Made by a program: the position numbers and the translations under genes. 64,000 bases of DNA, from NCBI GenBank assembly GCA_963823675.1, contig CAWGMT010000012.1, positions 310,001 to 374,000 of the forward strand, given 5' to 3'. Within the stretch, counting starts at the first letter, position 1, and every line of letters starts with the position of its first letter. The notes under the pieces are model-generated. The model saw nothing but the letters and a program-made list of their open reading frames with translations, had not been told where the DNA came from and made no database searches. This DNA comes from CAWGMT01 sp963823675. GTDB lineage: Bacteria > Planctomycetota > Planctomycetia > Isosphaerales > Isosphaeraceae. This document shows, piece by piece, positions 31,074 through 40,694 of this stretch.

Positions 31074-31553
31074 TCACGGAATCCGTTCCCAGATCTCATC
31101 GATTTCTTGCCGGGCGGTGCCGACGTCCAGCACTCCCTTGTGTTGCCACCGGCCGCCCTCGAACTTCCACGTGAATTTGAAGCTCTTGCCGACCATTGGC
31201 GGCTGTCTCTCGCCCACGATATAAGTCACCGTTTCGGTGTACGTGTCGTTGGCGACTGCATAGGAGCCCCCCGCGCCTGCCACGGCCCTGCCGTTCTGAA
31301 CCACGGTCCAGGCGTACCGGCCGCCTACAAGCAGCTTCGTCATCTCGACCCCGGCGGGAAGCTGGCGCATCTGGCCAGCTGGGTCCTTCACGCTCACGAG
31401 CCGCCAGGCCCCGTCGAGCGGCGCCTTTGCGTTCGGTTGGTCCCTCTTTTTTCCGGCACCCTGCGCGAGGGTGTACGAGCTCGTTCCCGACAGCAGCAAC
31501 CCGAATCCGGCCAGCACAAAACCCGAATGGAGGTGCGACGCGAGGCGATTCAT
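31074..31553 (-). CDS. Secreted lipocalin-like (DUF4488-type) protein
   Basis: 159 residues from the ATG at 31553, which follows AGGAG by 6 nt. The N-terminus (MNRLASHLHSGFVLAGFGLL) is a signal peptide. The mature part has LDGAWRLVSVKDPAGQMRQL, YAWTVVQNGRAVAGAGGSYA and FKFTWKFEGGRWQHKG, a pattern of beta strands like the lipocalin-like/DUF4488 proteins that bind small ligands. Ligand unknown. Confidence 0.7.
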   Translation of the reverse strand: MNRLASHLHSGFVLAGFGLLLSGTSSYTLAQGAGKKRDQPNAKAPLDGAWRLVSVKDPAGQMRQLPAGVEMTKLLVGGRYAWTVVQNGRAVAGAGGSYAVANDTYTETVTYIVGERQPPMVGKSFKFTWKFEGGRWQHKGVLDVGTARQEIDEIWERIP

Positions 31554-31853
31554 GAGCGGCTCCTGGCGCATGCCGTGGGAGCAGATCCGGCCCGACAGGG
31601 CAGGAGCGATGGTCCTCCGCGACACACTGGCCACAGCATATCGCTACACATCCTCGCAATGGAAGAGCCCGCTTCGGGTTGCGTTGAGAAGACTCCGGCA
31701 CAGAGGAACCATCACTCGCGGTGATTGCTGACATCGGTCTGGCCAAGGGGGCCGCTCAGAGATAAGCTAGACTCTTGAAGTGGTCGGAGCGCGGTTGACT
31801 GACCGTACGCTTGCCGATCGAGACCGACGGGCGAAAAGAAGACGGGGTTCGCG

Positions 31854-32159
31854 ATGCGCTTGGCGGCAGTGATCCTGCCCGACCTGGGGACCGGTCCGGA
31901 CGTGCCGATTGTTGTCAGTTACTGGTTCGCCGCGCGCGGTGACCGGGTCTGGGAAGGCGAGCGGCTGGTTGAGGTGCTGGTAGGCCCAGCCACGTTCGAC
32001 GTTCCTTCGCCGGCGACCGGCCGGCTGGCCAGGATCCACCGCCTGGAAGATGACCGCGTCGAAGCAGGTTCGGTTCTCGGTCTGGTTGCGGCGATCGGGG
32101 ACGGCGCATCCGATCTTGCGGGTGAAGAAGGGCCGAATAGCCAGAGCGGCCGGCGGTGA
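31854..32159 (+). CDS. Lipoyl/biotinyl-domain-like protein lacking the modified lysine
   Basis: 101 residues: LPDLGTGPDVPIVVSYWFAA, GDRVWEGERLVEVLVGP, then TFDVPSPATGRLARI and VEAGSVLGLVA. This follows the lipoyl-domain fold strand by strand, but at the hairpin where lipoyl domains have DKA the sequence is ATF, with no Lys. It therefore cannot carry lipoate or biotin in the normal way and may be a structural or regulatory homologue. No 2-oxoacid dehydrogenase genes adjoin it. Followed by the Nudix gene after 31 nt. Confidence 0.7.
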   Translation: MRLAAVILPDLGTGPDVPIVVSYWFAARGDRVWEGERLVEVLVGPATFDVPSPATGRLARIHRLEDDRVEAGSVLGLVAAIGDGASDLAGEEGPNSQSGRR

Positions 32160-32190
32160 TTGGATCGCCGCGGGCCAGCCGCCCCACGTT

Positions 32191-32647
32191 ATGACAACCA
32201 TTCATGAACGTTCCGCCGGCGTGATTCCCTATCGCTGGGGAGACGGTCGGGTGCCCGTGTACCTGATCCTCCACTCGGCGACGGTGCGCAACCCGCGCCA
32301 AGTGGGAGTTTCCCAAGGGAGGCGTCGAGCAGGGCGAAACGACCAAGCAGGCCGCCGCGCGCGAGTTCACCGAGGAGACGGCGCTCGTTGACTGGAAATT
32401 TCGCGAGGGATTCGAGCGCAGCCTCTCCTATACGTACATCCGCCGGGGCCGCAAGGTCGTCAAGACCGTCATCTATTACCTGGTCGAAGTCCGGGACCCC
32501 ACGCCGCTGGCACGGTCCGTCGAGCACGACGAGGACCCCCACGGCTGCTGGTGCCATTGGGGAAGCTTCGAAGAGATCAGCGTGCTCTTGTATCACACCA
32601 AGATCCGCCAGGTATTCACCGAGGCGGATGCCTGGTTGAGGGGATAA
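32191..32647 (+). CDS. Nudix (MutT-like) hydrolase (one frame break)
   Basis: About 151 residues. The start MTTIHERSAGVIPYRW is in one frame; after a shift near 32295-32305 the next frame reads AKWEFPKGGVEQGETTKQAA followed by AREFTEETAL, a full Nudix box (G-x5-E-x7-REx2EE). The C-terminus HTKIRQVFTEADAWLRG fits the diadenosine-polyphosphate/NTP-type Nudix enzymes. The stop at 32645-32647 directly precedes the tmk ATG at 32649, so the two are coupled. Confidence 0.8.
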
Positions 32648-32648
32648 C

Positions 32649-33338
32649 ATGGGAGCCGATCGTCCTCATCCCCACCCCGGCTTTTTTCTGGCGCTCGACG
32701 GCCCGGACGGGGGCGGCAAGACCACCCAGGCGGATCGCCTGGCGGACTGGCTCAGATCGCAGGGCTTTGACGTCGTGTCGTGCCGCGATCCGGGCGGAAC
32801 CGAGCTGGGGAACCGGCTCCGCGCGCTGCTTCTGGACCGCCACGCCACTCCCATCGGCGTTCGCGCCGAGATGCTGCTCTATCAGGCCGCCCGCGCCGAG
32901 CTGGTCGAGGAAGTGATCACGGCGGCCTTGGCGGCGGGAAAAGCCGTGGTCTCCGACCGCTATCTGCTGTCGAATATCGTGTACCAAGGAACGGCTGCGG
33001 GCCTGATCGAGGAGGAGATCGCCATGGTGGGAATGGTCGCCACCGCGGGCCTCCTGCCTGACTTGACGATCATCCTCGACGTGTCCCCGGAGGTGGCCCA
33101 GGCACGAACCGGCGGTGCACGCGATCGGATCGAAGACCGGCCCGGCGCCTACCAGGCCAAGGTTCGCGACGGCTTTCTGGCCGCACTGGCCAGTGCGGCC
33201 GAGTCGGGGGCCGGAGGCCTCTGTCCCTACTATCCCGCGCCTCTGGTCGTGATCGACGCGTCGGGCGATCCGGAGGGCGTTTTTGCCGAGATTCAGAGGG
33301 AGGTGGGTGGTGTCCTGGCACTCGGTACGGGGCCATGA
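32649..33338 (+). CDS. tmk: Thymidylate kinase
   Basis: 229 residues. P-loop LDGPDGGGKTTQADRLADWL at 16-35, the dTMP-binding RDPGGTELGNRLR near 46-58, AEMLLYQAARAELVEEVI, and the DRY motif in VVSDRYLLSN near 96. These are the standard TMPK landmarks; the enzyme makes dTDP from dTMP in the cytoplasm. The frame is intact. It begins 1 nt after the Nudix stop and overlaps holB by 29 nt, a common tmk-holB arrangement. Confidence 0.93.
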   Translation: MGADRPHPHPGFFLALDGPDGGGKTTQADRLADWLRSQGFDVVSCRDPGGTELGNRLRALLLDRHATPIGVRAEMLLYQAARAELVEEVITAALAAGKAVVSDRYLLSNIVYQGTAAGLIEEEIAMVGMVATAGLLPDLTIILDVSPEVAQARTGGARDRIEDRPGAYQAKVRDGFLAALASAAESGAGGLCPYYPAPLVVIDASGDPEGVFAEIQREVGGVLALGTGP

Positions 33339-34341
33339 TCGGGTCGTCGCCCAGTTGCGCCAAGCCATGCAGCAAGGACGGTTTCCGCACGCCCTGCTCT
33401 TCGTCGGGCCGGACGGAGTCGGCAAGCACACGTTCGCCCGCAAGCTCGCCCAGGCCCTGCTCTGCGAGACGCGCCCCGACTTCGAGCTGGACCCTTGTGG
33501 CCAATGTCCGGGCTGCGTGCAGGTCGCCGCGGACACGCATCCCGATTTCATCGAAGCGGCCCGCCCCGAGGAAAAACACGAGCTGCCAATCGATGTGATC
33601 CGCGCGGTTTGCGACCAGTACGGGCTCAAACCGGCTCGAGGCGTGCACAAGGTCGCGATCGTCAATGACGCCGACTACTTGAACCCCGAGGCCTCCAACG
33701 CCTTCCTCAAGACCCTCGAGGAGCCGCCCTCCGGGGCTGTCTTGATCCTCATCGGCACATCCGCCGAGCTTCAGCTCGAAACCATTCTCTCACGTTGCCA
33801 GGTCGTGCGCTTCGACCCGCTTTCCGAGGCCGACGTGGCGGCAATTCTGCTCGAACGCGGCATCGCCCGCGACGGCGACGACGCCGCTCGGCTGGCCGCG
33901 CTCTCCGAGGGAAGCGTCGAGCGCGCCGCCGGACTGGGCGATCAGGAGCTCGAGCGGTTTCGCCGCGAGCTGATCGACGAGCTGGTTGCCGACCACGGCT
34001 TCCAGCCGCCGGTTCTGGCCCACCGCATGCACGCCCATATCAAACAGGCCGGCAAGGAGTCGATCGACCAGCGCCGGCGTGCCAGCCTCTTGGTCGGCGA
34101 GCTGGCCCGCGTCTTTCGCGGTGCCCTCTGGCAGACCGCGGGACTGGCACCGCCCTGCCCCGACGCCGCCGACCGCGAGGCAGTCCACGCCCTGGCCAAC
34201 CGCCTCGAGCCCGAGGACGTCCTGGTCCTCGCCGACCGCTGCCTCCAGGCCGAATACCACATCCAGCGCCGGCTCTACATGCCGCTGATTGTGGAATCGC
34301 TGATGCACGATTTGGGCAAGTTGATCAACGCGCGGAGGTAG
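33310..34341 (+). CDS. holB: DNA polymerase III delta' subunit
   Basis: 343 residues from the GTG at 33310, which follows GAGGGAGG by 6 nt (the frame is open from 33283). FPHALLFVGPDGVGKHTFAR is the Walker A region; DPCGQCPGCVQVAADTHPD holds the four-Cys zinc site of the family; ASNAFLKTLEEPPSGAVLIL and TILSRCQVVRF are the conserved clamp-loader motifs (the SRC arginine finger). It loads the sliding clamp as part of the DnaX complex. Translationally overlapped with tmk. Confidence 0.92.
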   Translation: MSWHSVRGHDRVVAQLRQAMQQGRFPHALLFVGPDGVGKHTFARKLAQALLCETRPDFELDPCGQCPGCVQVAADTHPDFIEAARPEEKHELPIDVIRAVCDQYGLKPARGVHKVAIVNDADYLNPEASNAFLKTLEEPPSGAVLILIGTSAELQLETILSRCQVVRFDPLSEADVAAILLERGIARDGDDAARLAALSEGSVERAAGLGDQELERFRRELIDELVADHGFQPPVLAHRMHAHIKQAGKESIDQRRRASLLVGELARVFRGALWQTAGLAPPCPDAADREAVHALANRLEPEDVLVLADRCLQAEYHIQRRLYMPLIVESLMHDLGKLINARR

Positions 34342-34387
34342 AGGGCGGGGTCGCGGAGGAGTCAGTCATGGCCGGCTTGAAAGCTCG

Positions 34388-34462
34388 TTAACCCGGAGCC
34401 AGCGGCGACGGCGTTTACTGCTCGAATCTAAGCGGGCGCCGTCGCCGCTGGCTCCGGGTTAA
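34388..34462. repeat. Perfect 26-bp inverted repeat between convergent genes
   Basis: TTAACCCGGAGCCAGCGGCG, continuing to 34413, pairs exactly with 34437-34462; loop 23 nt. Lies 46 nt after the holB stop and about 175 nt before the convergent ABC gene's stop. It could serve as a bidirectional transcription barrier, but lacks a T-run. The core AACCCGGAGC also occurs at about 46835. Confidence 0.75.
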
Positions 34463-34636
34463 ACTACGATCGCCTCGCAATGATCTGCGGATGGCGCGAC
34501 GAATGGGCGGGTGAGTGGAGCAACCTCAAAACGCGAGATCAGGCCTCGCCATCCGTGAACAGTTCGGCAAGCGGCAGCACAAAACCCGGCAGGAGATTGT
34601 ACTACAAGAAAGAGCTAACGCGGAATCTGTCTGCTC

Positions 34637-36458
34637 TCACCGATACGCCGCCGCCTGGATCGTGTAGAGCTGGGCGTATTGACCACCCTTGGCCATGAGC
34701 GCATCGTGAGTGCCCGACTCCGCCACGCGCGAGCCGTCGAGCACCACGATGAAATCGGCCATCCGCACCGTGCTGAACCGGTGCGAGACGAGGATCGTGA
34801 TTCGCCCGTTGGCTGCGAGCTGGCGCACGCCGTCCTGGCGGCCGCGCGCGCCGCCGCGGCGAAACGCTCGAACAGGGCGTGCTCGGTCTCGGCGTCGAGC
34901 GCCGCCGTGGGCTCGTCGAGAACGAGCAGGAGCGGACGCTCGCGCATGAACCCCCGCGCCAGCGCCAGCTTCTGCCACTGCCCGAAGCTGAGCTCGACCC
35001 CATCGGGCCAGGTGGGACCAAGCTGCGTCTCGAGCCCCGCCGTCAGTTGATCGACGACGTCGGCGGCGCCGCCGCGCTCGATCGCCGCCTCGACTGCCGG
35101 CCGGTCGTCCAGCTTGGGCACGTCACCGACGCCGACTGAGTGGCGAGCCTTGAACTCGAACCGGAAGAAGTCTTGAAACGCGCCGGCCAGCCGCAAGCGC
35201 CAGGGATCCGGCGGCATCCGCGCAAGCTCGACCGCCGTCGACCAGGATCTGTCCGCTCGTCGGCTGATACAGCCGGCACAAGAGCTTCACCAGCGTCGTC
35301 TTGCCGGCGCCATTCTCGCCCACGATCGCGACCACCGAGCCGGGCTCAAGATGCAGGTCTGACATCCTCGAGCACCAGGCGATCGGTCCCGGGATACGAG
35401 AAGGAGACATGCTCGAAGCGAATGCCATCTTCCAGTTTGTCGGGCACGCGGGCATCGGCGTCCCTGCACCAGCCTGGCGGCGTAATCTTCGAGCCATGCC
35501 AGCCGCTTGGAGCCGTCGAGCCAGATGCCGCGCAAGAAGCCGATCTCGCCCACGGTCGGCGCCGATATAGGCCGAGAGCCGCGAGCCCGCGGCCAGCACC
35601 AGGAGCACGTCGCCGGGCGGCGCCAGGAGCACGGACGACACGAATACCACGGCCGCAACGTACGCCGCGCCGAAGATCGCCCATCCCAGCGCGTGCCAGA
35701 TGGCGCTCTGGACCCGAGCGGCGGCTATCTGGCTTGTAGCATCGCTCCCACGCTTGGCGGCGCTCTGCGACCAGGCGATCGCCGATGCGCGTCACACGCA
35801 CCTCTTTGCCCGGTGGCGCCGTCGTCGCGACGTCAAAGAGATGCCGCGCCAGGCGATTGGCCGCCGCGCCGCGCTCTTCGGCGGCACGCTCCACGCCCGG
35901 CCGCCAGGTCGAGGTCAGGACCGTCGGCAGCGCAAAAAGGGCCAAGAGCGCCAGCGCCGGGTGAATCGAGACCAAGAGCCAGAGCGTGACGCCGAGCCGC
36001 AAGATCCAGCCGCAGGTCGTGAAGAGCGACATGTACATGTGGTCGAGCACGAAGACCTGATTGCGCAGGACGGCCAGCCGATCGAGATACTCGGGTCGTT
36101 CGTGGTGCTCGATCGTGGCGACCGATGCCAGCAGCCGCGCCACGTGCGACTCGAGCGCAATGGTCACGTTGATCGCGGAACCGGCGCTGGGTGCGGTCGC
36201 TGATCACTTTGCAAAAACCAGGTCGCGCACGCCGACAGCCCCAGGCCCACCGCGACGATCAGCACCAGCCCGCCGCGGCCCTGGAGCACGCCGTCGGCGA
36301 GCAGCTTGAGCAAAAGTGCGATGAGAGCGTCCGGCACCGCGGCCAGAAGCGCCAGCCCGAACGACACGCTCAAGAGCAAGGGCTCGGCCTCGTAGCCGCG
36401 CCGTAGCGCACGCCACATCGCCGGGAGTGCGCGGCGGCATGTCGTCAGTCGAGGGCAT
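34637..36458 (-). CDS. ABC exporter half-transporter, second of a pair (several frame breaks)
   Basis: Pieces in three frames join into one ~605-residue exporter. Membrane part: LLSVSFGLALLAAVPDALIA, LGLSACATWFLQ, HMYMSLFTTCGWILRLGVTL. Nucleotide-binding part: VVAIVGENGAGKTTLVKLLC (Walker A), ELSFGQWQKLALARG (signature, with SFG in place of SGG), LLLVLDEPTAALD (Walker B) and ILVSHRFSTVRMAD (switch His). At least six one-base shifts between 34.8 and 36.4 kb are needed. Its ATG at 36458 overlaps the stop of the upstream ABC gene, so the two are coupled and probably form a heterodimer. Substrate unknown. Confidence 0.75.
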
Positions 36459-38276
36459 CGAGGCTCGCTCCTTCCTCGCCGTCCTCGCCGAATCGCGACG
36501 CCTGGAGCTCGAACATCGTCCGGTAGCGGCCGCCCTTCGCCATCAGCTCGTCGTGAGTGCCGAGCTCGACGACCTTGCCGTGTTCGAGCACGCAAATGCG
36601 ATCGGCATGGCGGACCGTCGAAAAGCGGTGCGAGATGAGGATCGTGGTCGTATGGCGGGTGGCGGCGAGAATGCGATCAAAGATCTCGGCCTCGCCGCGC
36701 ACGTCGAGCTGGGCAGTCGGCTCATCGAGCAGCACCAGGCCGGCGCCTTGCCTCACGGCGCAGAGCGCCCGCGCCAGCGCGACCCGCTGCCACTGGCCGC
36801 CGGAAAGGTCCGTGCCGCCCGGGTAGCCGCGCGCCAGGACCGTGTCGAGACCAGCCAGCCCAGACGCACCGGCTTCAACGATTGATTGCTCGATCACGTC
36901 GTCCGGAGCGCCCGCGGGCGCCACATTATCGCGCAGCGGCAGCTCGAAGCGAATGAAGTCTTGAAAGACGGCGGTCACCCGCGAGCGCCATCCATCGAGA
37001 TCGAGCGCGCGCAGGTCGATCCCGTCGACCTCGATCGCACCATCCTGTGGGTCATAGAGCCGGCAAAGCAGCTTGGCGATCGTCGTTTTGCCCGCCCCGT
37101 TGGAGCCGACGATGGCGAGCGACGTGCCGGCGGGAATCGTCAAGTCGAAGCCGGCGAGCACAGGCTCGCCCGTAGTCGGATAGGCAAAACTGACGTTGCG
37201 AAAGCGGACTTCTCGAGCCGGCATCCCGGCTGCCGAATGGCGGCCCTGTGACAGGGCGCCGGCGGTCTCCATCGCTCCTTGCAGCCGCAGCACCGCCGCG
37301 GCCGGCGCGGCGGCTCCGTCGAGCGCCCACGAGAGCCCGCCGAAGGCAATCATGCTCGTGCTCACCGCGGCCGCTCGCGAATGTCACGAGCCGGCCGAGC
37401 GCCAGACTGCCCTCGGCTGCGGCCGCTGCCCAGCGACCAGAAGACGACGATGTTGGCGGCCAAAACCAAAAGCAGGCTCCAGATCACGGGCGCTCGCGCA
37501 GCCGCGTCGCCTGCCAGCGAAGATCCGCCAGCAGCCGCCGCCGCGACCGGAAGCGCTCGACGACCCAGCCGCCCAGTCCAAAAAGTCGCAGCTCCTTGGC
37601 GGCCGGCGCGATCGACCGCGAGCCGGTAGGCATAGTCGGCATGGCGCTGGGCTGCTCGCACTTGCTCGGTGTTGCGGTCGCGCCAGACGGCACTTTCACG
37701 CAGCAGCCAGTGCGTGGCAAGCCACGCGCCGACGAGCAAGATCGGCGCCCACCACGCGTAGCCGGCGAGCACGGCAGCCGAGGCGAGACCACCCAGCAAT
37801 CTCCACCAGCCCGCCGGCGATGAAATCCATCGAGATGAAGATCGGCGGCCCACTGATGCCCGAGATCGAAGTCGCGGGCCATCGTCAGATCGCTGGTGAG
37901 CGTGGGGCTCTCGAGATGCCCCATGCCCGGCGGCCCGATACATGCCGTCGTGAGCCGGTCGTAGAGCCACGCCGCCGTCCGGCTGCCAAGATTGGCGCCG
38001 ACGGCGTGATGAATCGGCGATGAGACCTGCAACAGTCACGAACACGACACCGACCAGAACGAGCGGCGGCACGGTATCTCCGCCCTGCTCGATCGCTCCC
38101 ACCAACCATCCCATGGCAATCGCGAACACCGCCGGCAGCAGCCCACGCAGGGCGACCAGAGCCCACCAACTGAGCGCCAGCCCACGGTCGGCAAGCCGCA
38201 GCACACCGGCGAATTTCCATTCGTTACGCGCACGGAGCCAATCGAACACGGGGCCTGCTCTCCGGAGGTCGTCCAT
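36445..38276 (-). CDS. ABC exporter half-transporter, first of a pair (several frame breaks)
   Basis: About 610 residues when joined. Start MDDLRRAGPVFDWLRARNEW at 38276; helices in SWWALVALRGLLPAVFAIAM and GLASAAVLAGYAWWAPILLV; frame changes near 38035, 37860-37800, 37600 and 37390. From 37365 the frame is clean: LAIVGSNGAGKTTIAKLLC (Walker A), DLSGGQWQRVALARAL (signature), LVLLDEPTAQLD (Walker B), ILISHRFSTVRHAD. Motifs are canonical, unlike the SFG of its partner, suggesting one normal and one modified ATP site in the dimer. Overlaps the partner gene by 14 nt. Confidence 0.76.
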
Positions 38277-38386
38277 ACGCTCGAAAATGAGCTCAAACAA
38301 GCATGGCCAGCCCAGCGGGCGAGCTCCGCGACGACCGGCCAGCCGATCCGCTCGGAGCGTCCGTGACGACGTGCTATCGGATCCGG

Positions 38387-38522
38387 TCAATATGACTCAG
38401 CGCTGATGACTTCGCCTCCCGCGACGCTTCCCAGGGCGCGCCAGACCATTCCGTCGATCGCGCTTTTCACAAACCGGACCGAGCCTTCGCTCAAGAGGGC
38501 GTTCACGCCGCCTGGGTGATCA
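38387..38522 (-). pseudogene. C-terminal relic of a DUF1559 protein
   Basis: HPGGVNALLSEGSVRFVKSA then VWRALGSVAGGEVISAESY and a stop: the final ~45 residues of a DUF1559 protein with the H-x9-DG region (here H-x9-EG). The rest of the gene is absent; upstream sequence in frame has no DUF1559 character. Lies just upstream of the ABC operon. Confidence 0.8.
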
Positions 38523-38819
38523 AGTGGCGAAGTCGCTCCGCCCGCTCGAAGCGGCAACGGCAATTCGGATGCCGATCGACTCGAACGGTAACGGCCGTCT
38601 TGACGTCGCGAGCCCATCGGTTCCGACGTCGGCCCGCCATCGTATGACAAAAGTCGTTTCGTTCGCAACAGCCTTCCCGAAGTTGACCTCGCGCGCCCTC
38701 GAAACAGACAAACTACGCATTTTCCTTCCGGCCGATTTTGCCATACCAGTAAAGTTAATGTAAAATTCCCATTATTCTCAAACTACCAATGCTGGTCAAA
38801 AAAACATGGAGTCAATCCC
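38523..38819. other. Intergenic, AT-richer, upstream of the propeller gene
   Basis: Composition turns noticeably more AT-rich at 38740-38805 (runs such as TAAAATTCCCATTATTCTC), likely the promoter region for the following gene. No gene supported. Confidence 0.4.
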
Positions 38820-40562
38820 TTGCCGGACCGCCGTCGAAGTTCCTCGTTGTGTGCGGTATCGGGCACGTCGCTCAGGGTGCCATCGACCGGATCGTCCGAC
38901 CGCAATGCCTTTTCTGAAAGAATGTTGCGCCGTTTGGAGAACCTCGCTCGTGGTTTCAGGCAAAGCGGCAACGGCGGCCGCGCACCGTCGTATCGTCCGA
39001 CTGGTGAATGCCTCGAGTCAAAGAGGTTACTTTCGGATGTGCTCGGTTGGACTGGGGGTAGCGGCGGAACCCAAAATTCGCTGATCACCCCGGCGAATAT
39101 CTCGCAACTGACGCAAAAATACGCGGATGTAGTCGACGGTGTCATTGTGGCCGAGCCCCTCGTCGCCTCCGTCAATGTCACGGTCGGACCCAACCAGGGA
39201 ACCCAATCGGTAGTCTTCGTGGCGACGAAAAACGACAGTCTTTACGCGTTCAATGTCGCTACGGGCCAGCTTGATTGGCACACGAGCTTCCTCACTCCCG
39301 GCGAGGCGGCGCTGCCGGCCTCCGAAACAAACTTCCAGGGAAGTGGGATCATCGGCACACCGGCGATTGATCCTTCCACGAACACGATCTATCTGGTTTC
39401 ATCTCAATTTTACGTCGCCGGGAACGTCACTCATTACACCAAGACCCTCGACGCGATCGATATGAGCGATGGAACGGAAAGACCGGGAAGCCCGGCCGTT
39501 ATCGCGGACACCGGCTACGTTGGGGGCACGGCGGTGAGTTTCACGGGACCCAGTGTGCCTGGAACCGGGGCCGGTAGCGTCGGGGGGATCGTCTACTTCA
39601 ACGTTTATCTCCAGATGCAACGCCCCGGGCTGACGCTTGACGGCAACAACCTGTTGATTGCCTTCGGATCAGCGAGCGGTGTTAAACCGTACTACCACGG
39701 CTGGCTCCTGGCTTATAACAACAACTCGCTTCAGCCGACCGCTGTCTTTAATGACACACCGAACGGGGACGATGGCGGTATCTGGATGGACGGCAACCCG
39801 ATCCAGGTCGACTCCCAGGGTTATATCTATACGGAAACCGGAAACGGGACGTTTGACTCGAAACTCAATGGCAAGGGTTTTCCAAGCCAGGGTGACTACG
39901 GAGATTCCGTTCTCAAGCTCGCGCTCGATCCTGGGTACAAAGGGCCAAACGGATACGGAATCAGGGTCGTCGATTACTTCACGCCTTACGATCAAGCTAA
40001 GCTCTTTAAGAATGATGAGGACCTCGCGTCATCGGGCGTACTGCTTCTCCCCTATGGGGCGGATGGGCCGATGCACCCCGACCTCTTGCTTGCTTCCGGG
40101 AAATCGGGAACTCTCTACGTCATCAACCGGAACAAGATGGGTCACTTTCATCCGGGATTCGATCACGTTTTCCAGGAACTTCCCCGGGCCATTACTTCGT
40201 CGTTCGATACACCAGCCTACTACCACGATACGGTGTATTACGCCGGCGCGGGAGACGTCCTCAAGTCCTTCAACTTTGTGCACGGACGTTTAGTAAGGAC
40301 TGGCGAGGCACCGAATACGTTTCCGTTCCACGGCGCGAGTCCTGTCGTTTCGTCCGATGGCACGCAGAATGGCGTCATCTGGGTGATTTCGAGCGCGGAT
40401 CAGTTGATCGCTTACAATCCCATGAATCTGAGCAGCGAATTGTGGTCGGCGAGTCTTCCCGGATACTCCACGTTTTCGATTCCGGATGTGACCAGCGACG
40501 GACATGTCGAGGTCGGTGCCGGGAATGTCCTTGTGGGGTTCGGACTAGGGGAGTCGGGGTGA
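38820..40562 (+). CDS. Secreted PQQ-type beta-propeller protein
   Basis: Up to 580 residues, start uncertain (TTG at 38820, or ATG at 38922). Near the N-terminus ECLESKRLLSDVLG is the LExR-LLS-type segment often found at the front of exported planctomycete proteins. The body has propeller blades: DSLYAFNVATGQLDWHTSFL, GSGIIGTPAIDPSTNTIYLV, ETGNGTFDS, SSGVLLLPYGADG, SGKSGTLYVINRNKMGHFHP. Such proteins resemble PQQ-dependent dehydrogenase propellers, but I do not see the full active-site set. Codon and base use are less GC-rich than the neighbours, which may indicate transfer. Function: extracellular binding or oxidation, unresolved. Confidence 0.75.
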   Translation: MPDRRRSSSLCAVSGTSLRVPSTGSSDRNAFSERMLRRLENLARGFRQSGNGGRAPSYRPTGECLESKRLLSDVLGWTGGSGGTQNSLITPANISQLTQKYADVVDGVIVAEPLVASVNVTVGPNQGTQSVVFVATKNDSLYAFNVATGQLDWHTSFLTPGEAALPASETNFQGSGIIGTPAIDPSTNTIYLVSSQFYVAGNVTHYTKTLDAIDMSDGTERPGSPAVIADTGYVGGTAVSFTGPSVPGTGAGSVGGIVYFNVYLQMQRPGLTLDGNNLLIAFGSASGVKPYYHGWLLAYNNNSLQPTAVFNDTPNGDDGGIWMDGNPIQVDSQGYIYTETGNGTFDSKLNGKGFPSQGDYGDSVLKLALDPGYKGPNGYGIRVVDYFTPYDQAKLFKNDEDLASSGVLLLPYGADGPMHPDLLLASGKSGTLYVINRNKMGHFHPGFDHVFQELPRAITSSFDTPAYYHDTVYYAGAGDVLKSFNFVHGRLVRTGEAPNTFPFHGASPVVSSDGTQNGVIWVISSADQLIAYNPMNLSSELWSASLPGYSTFSIPDVTSDGHVEVGAGNVLVGFGLGESG

Positions 40563-40694
40563 TCGCTGGACCGGCCTCCGTCATTGAATCACGGTCGCAT
40601 TGAGCGCTGTGCTGTCTTCTGGGGCGAAGGTCACGACGTTAGAGGATCAGTGTGACGTCGCGGCGAGGTCGACGCGTCTTCCACCCCTTCGCGA

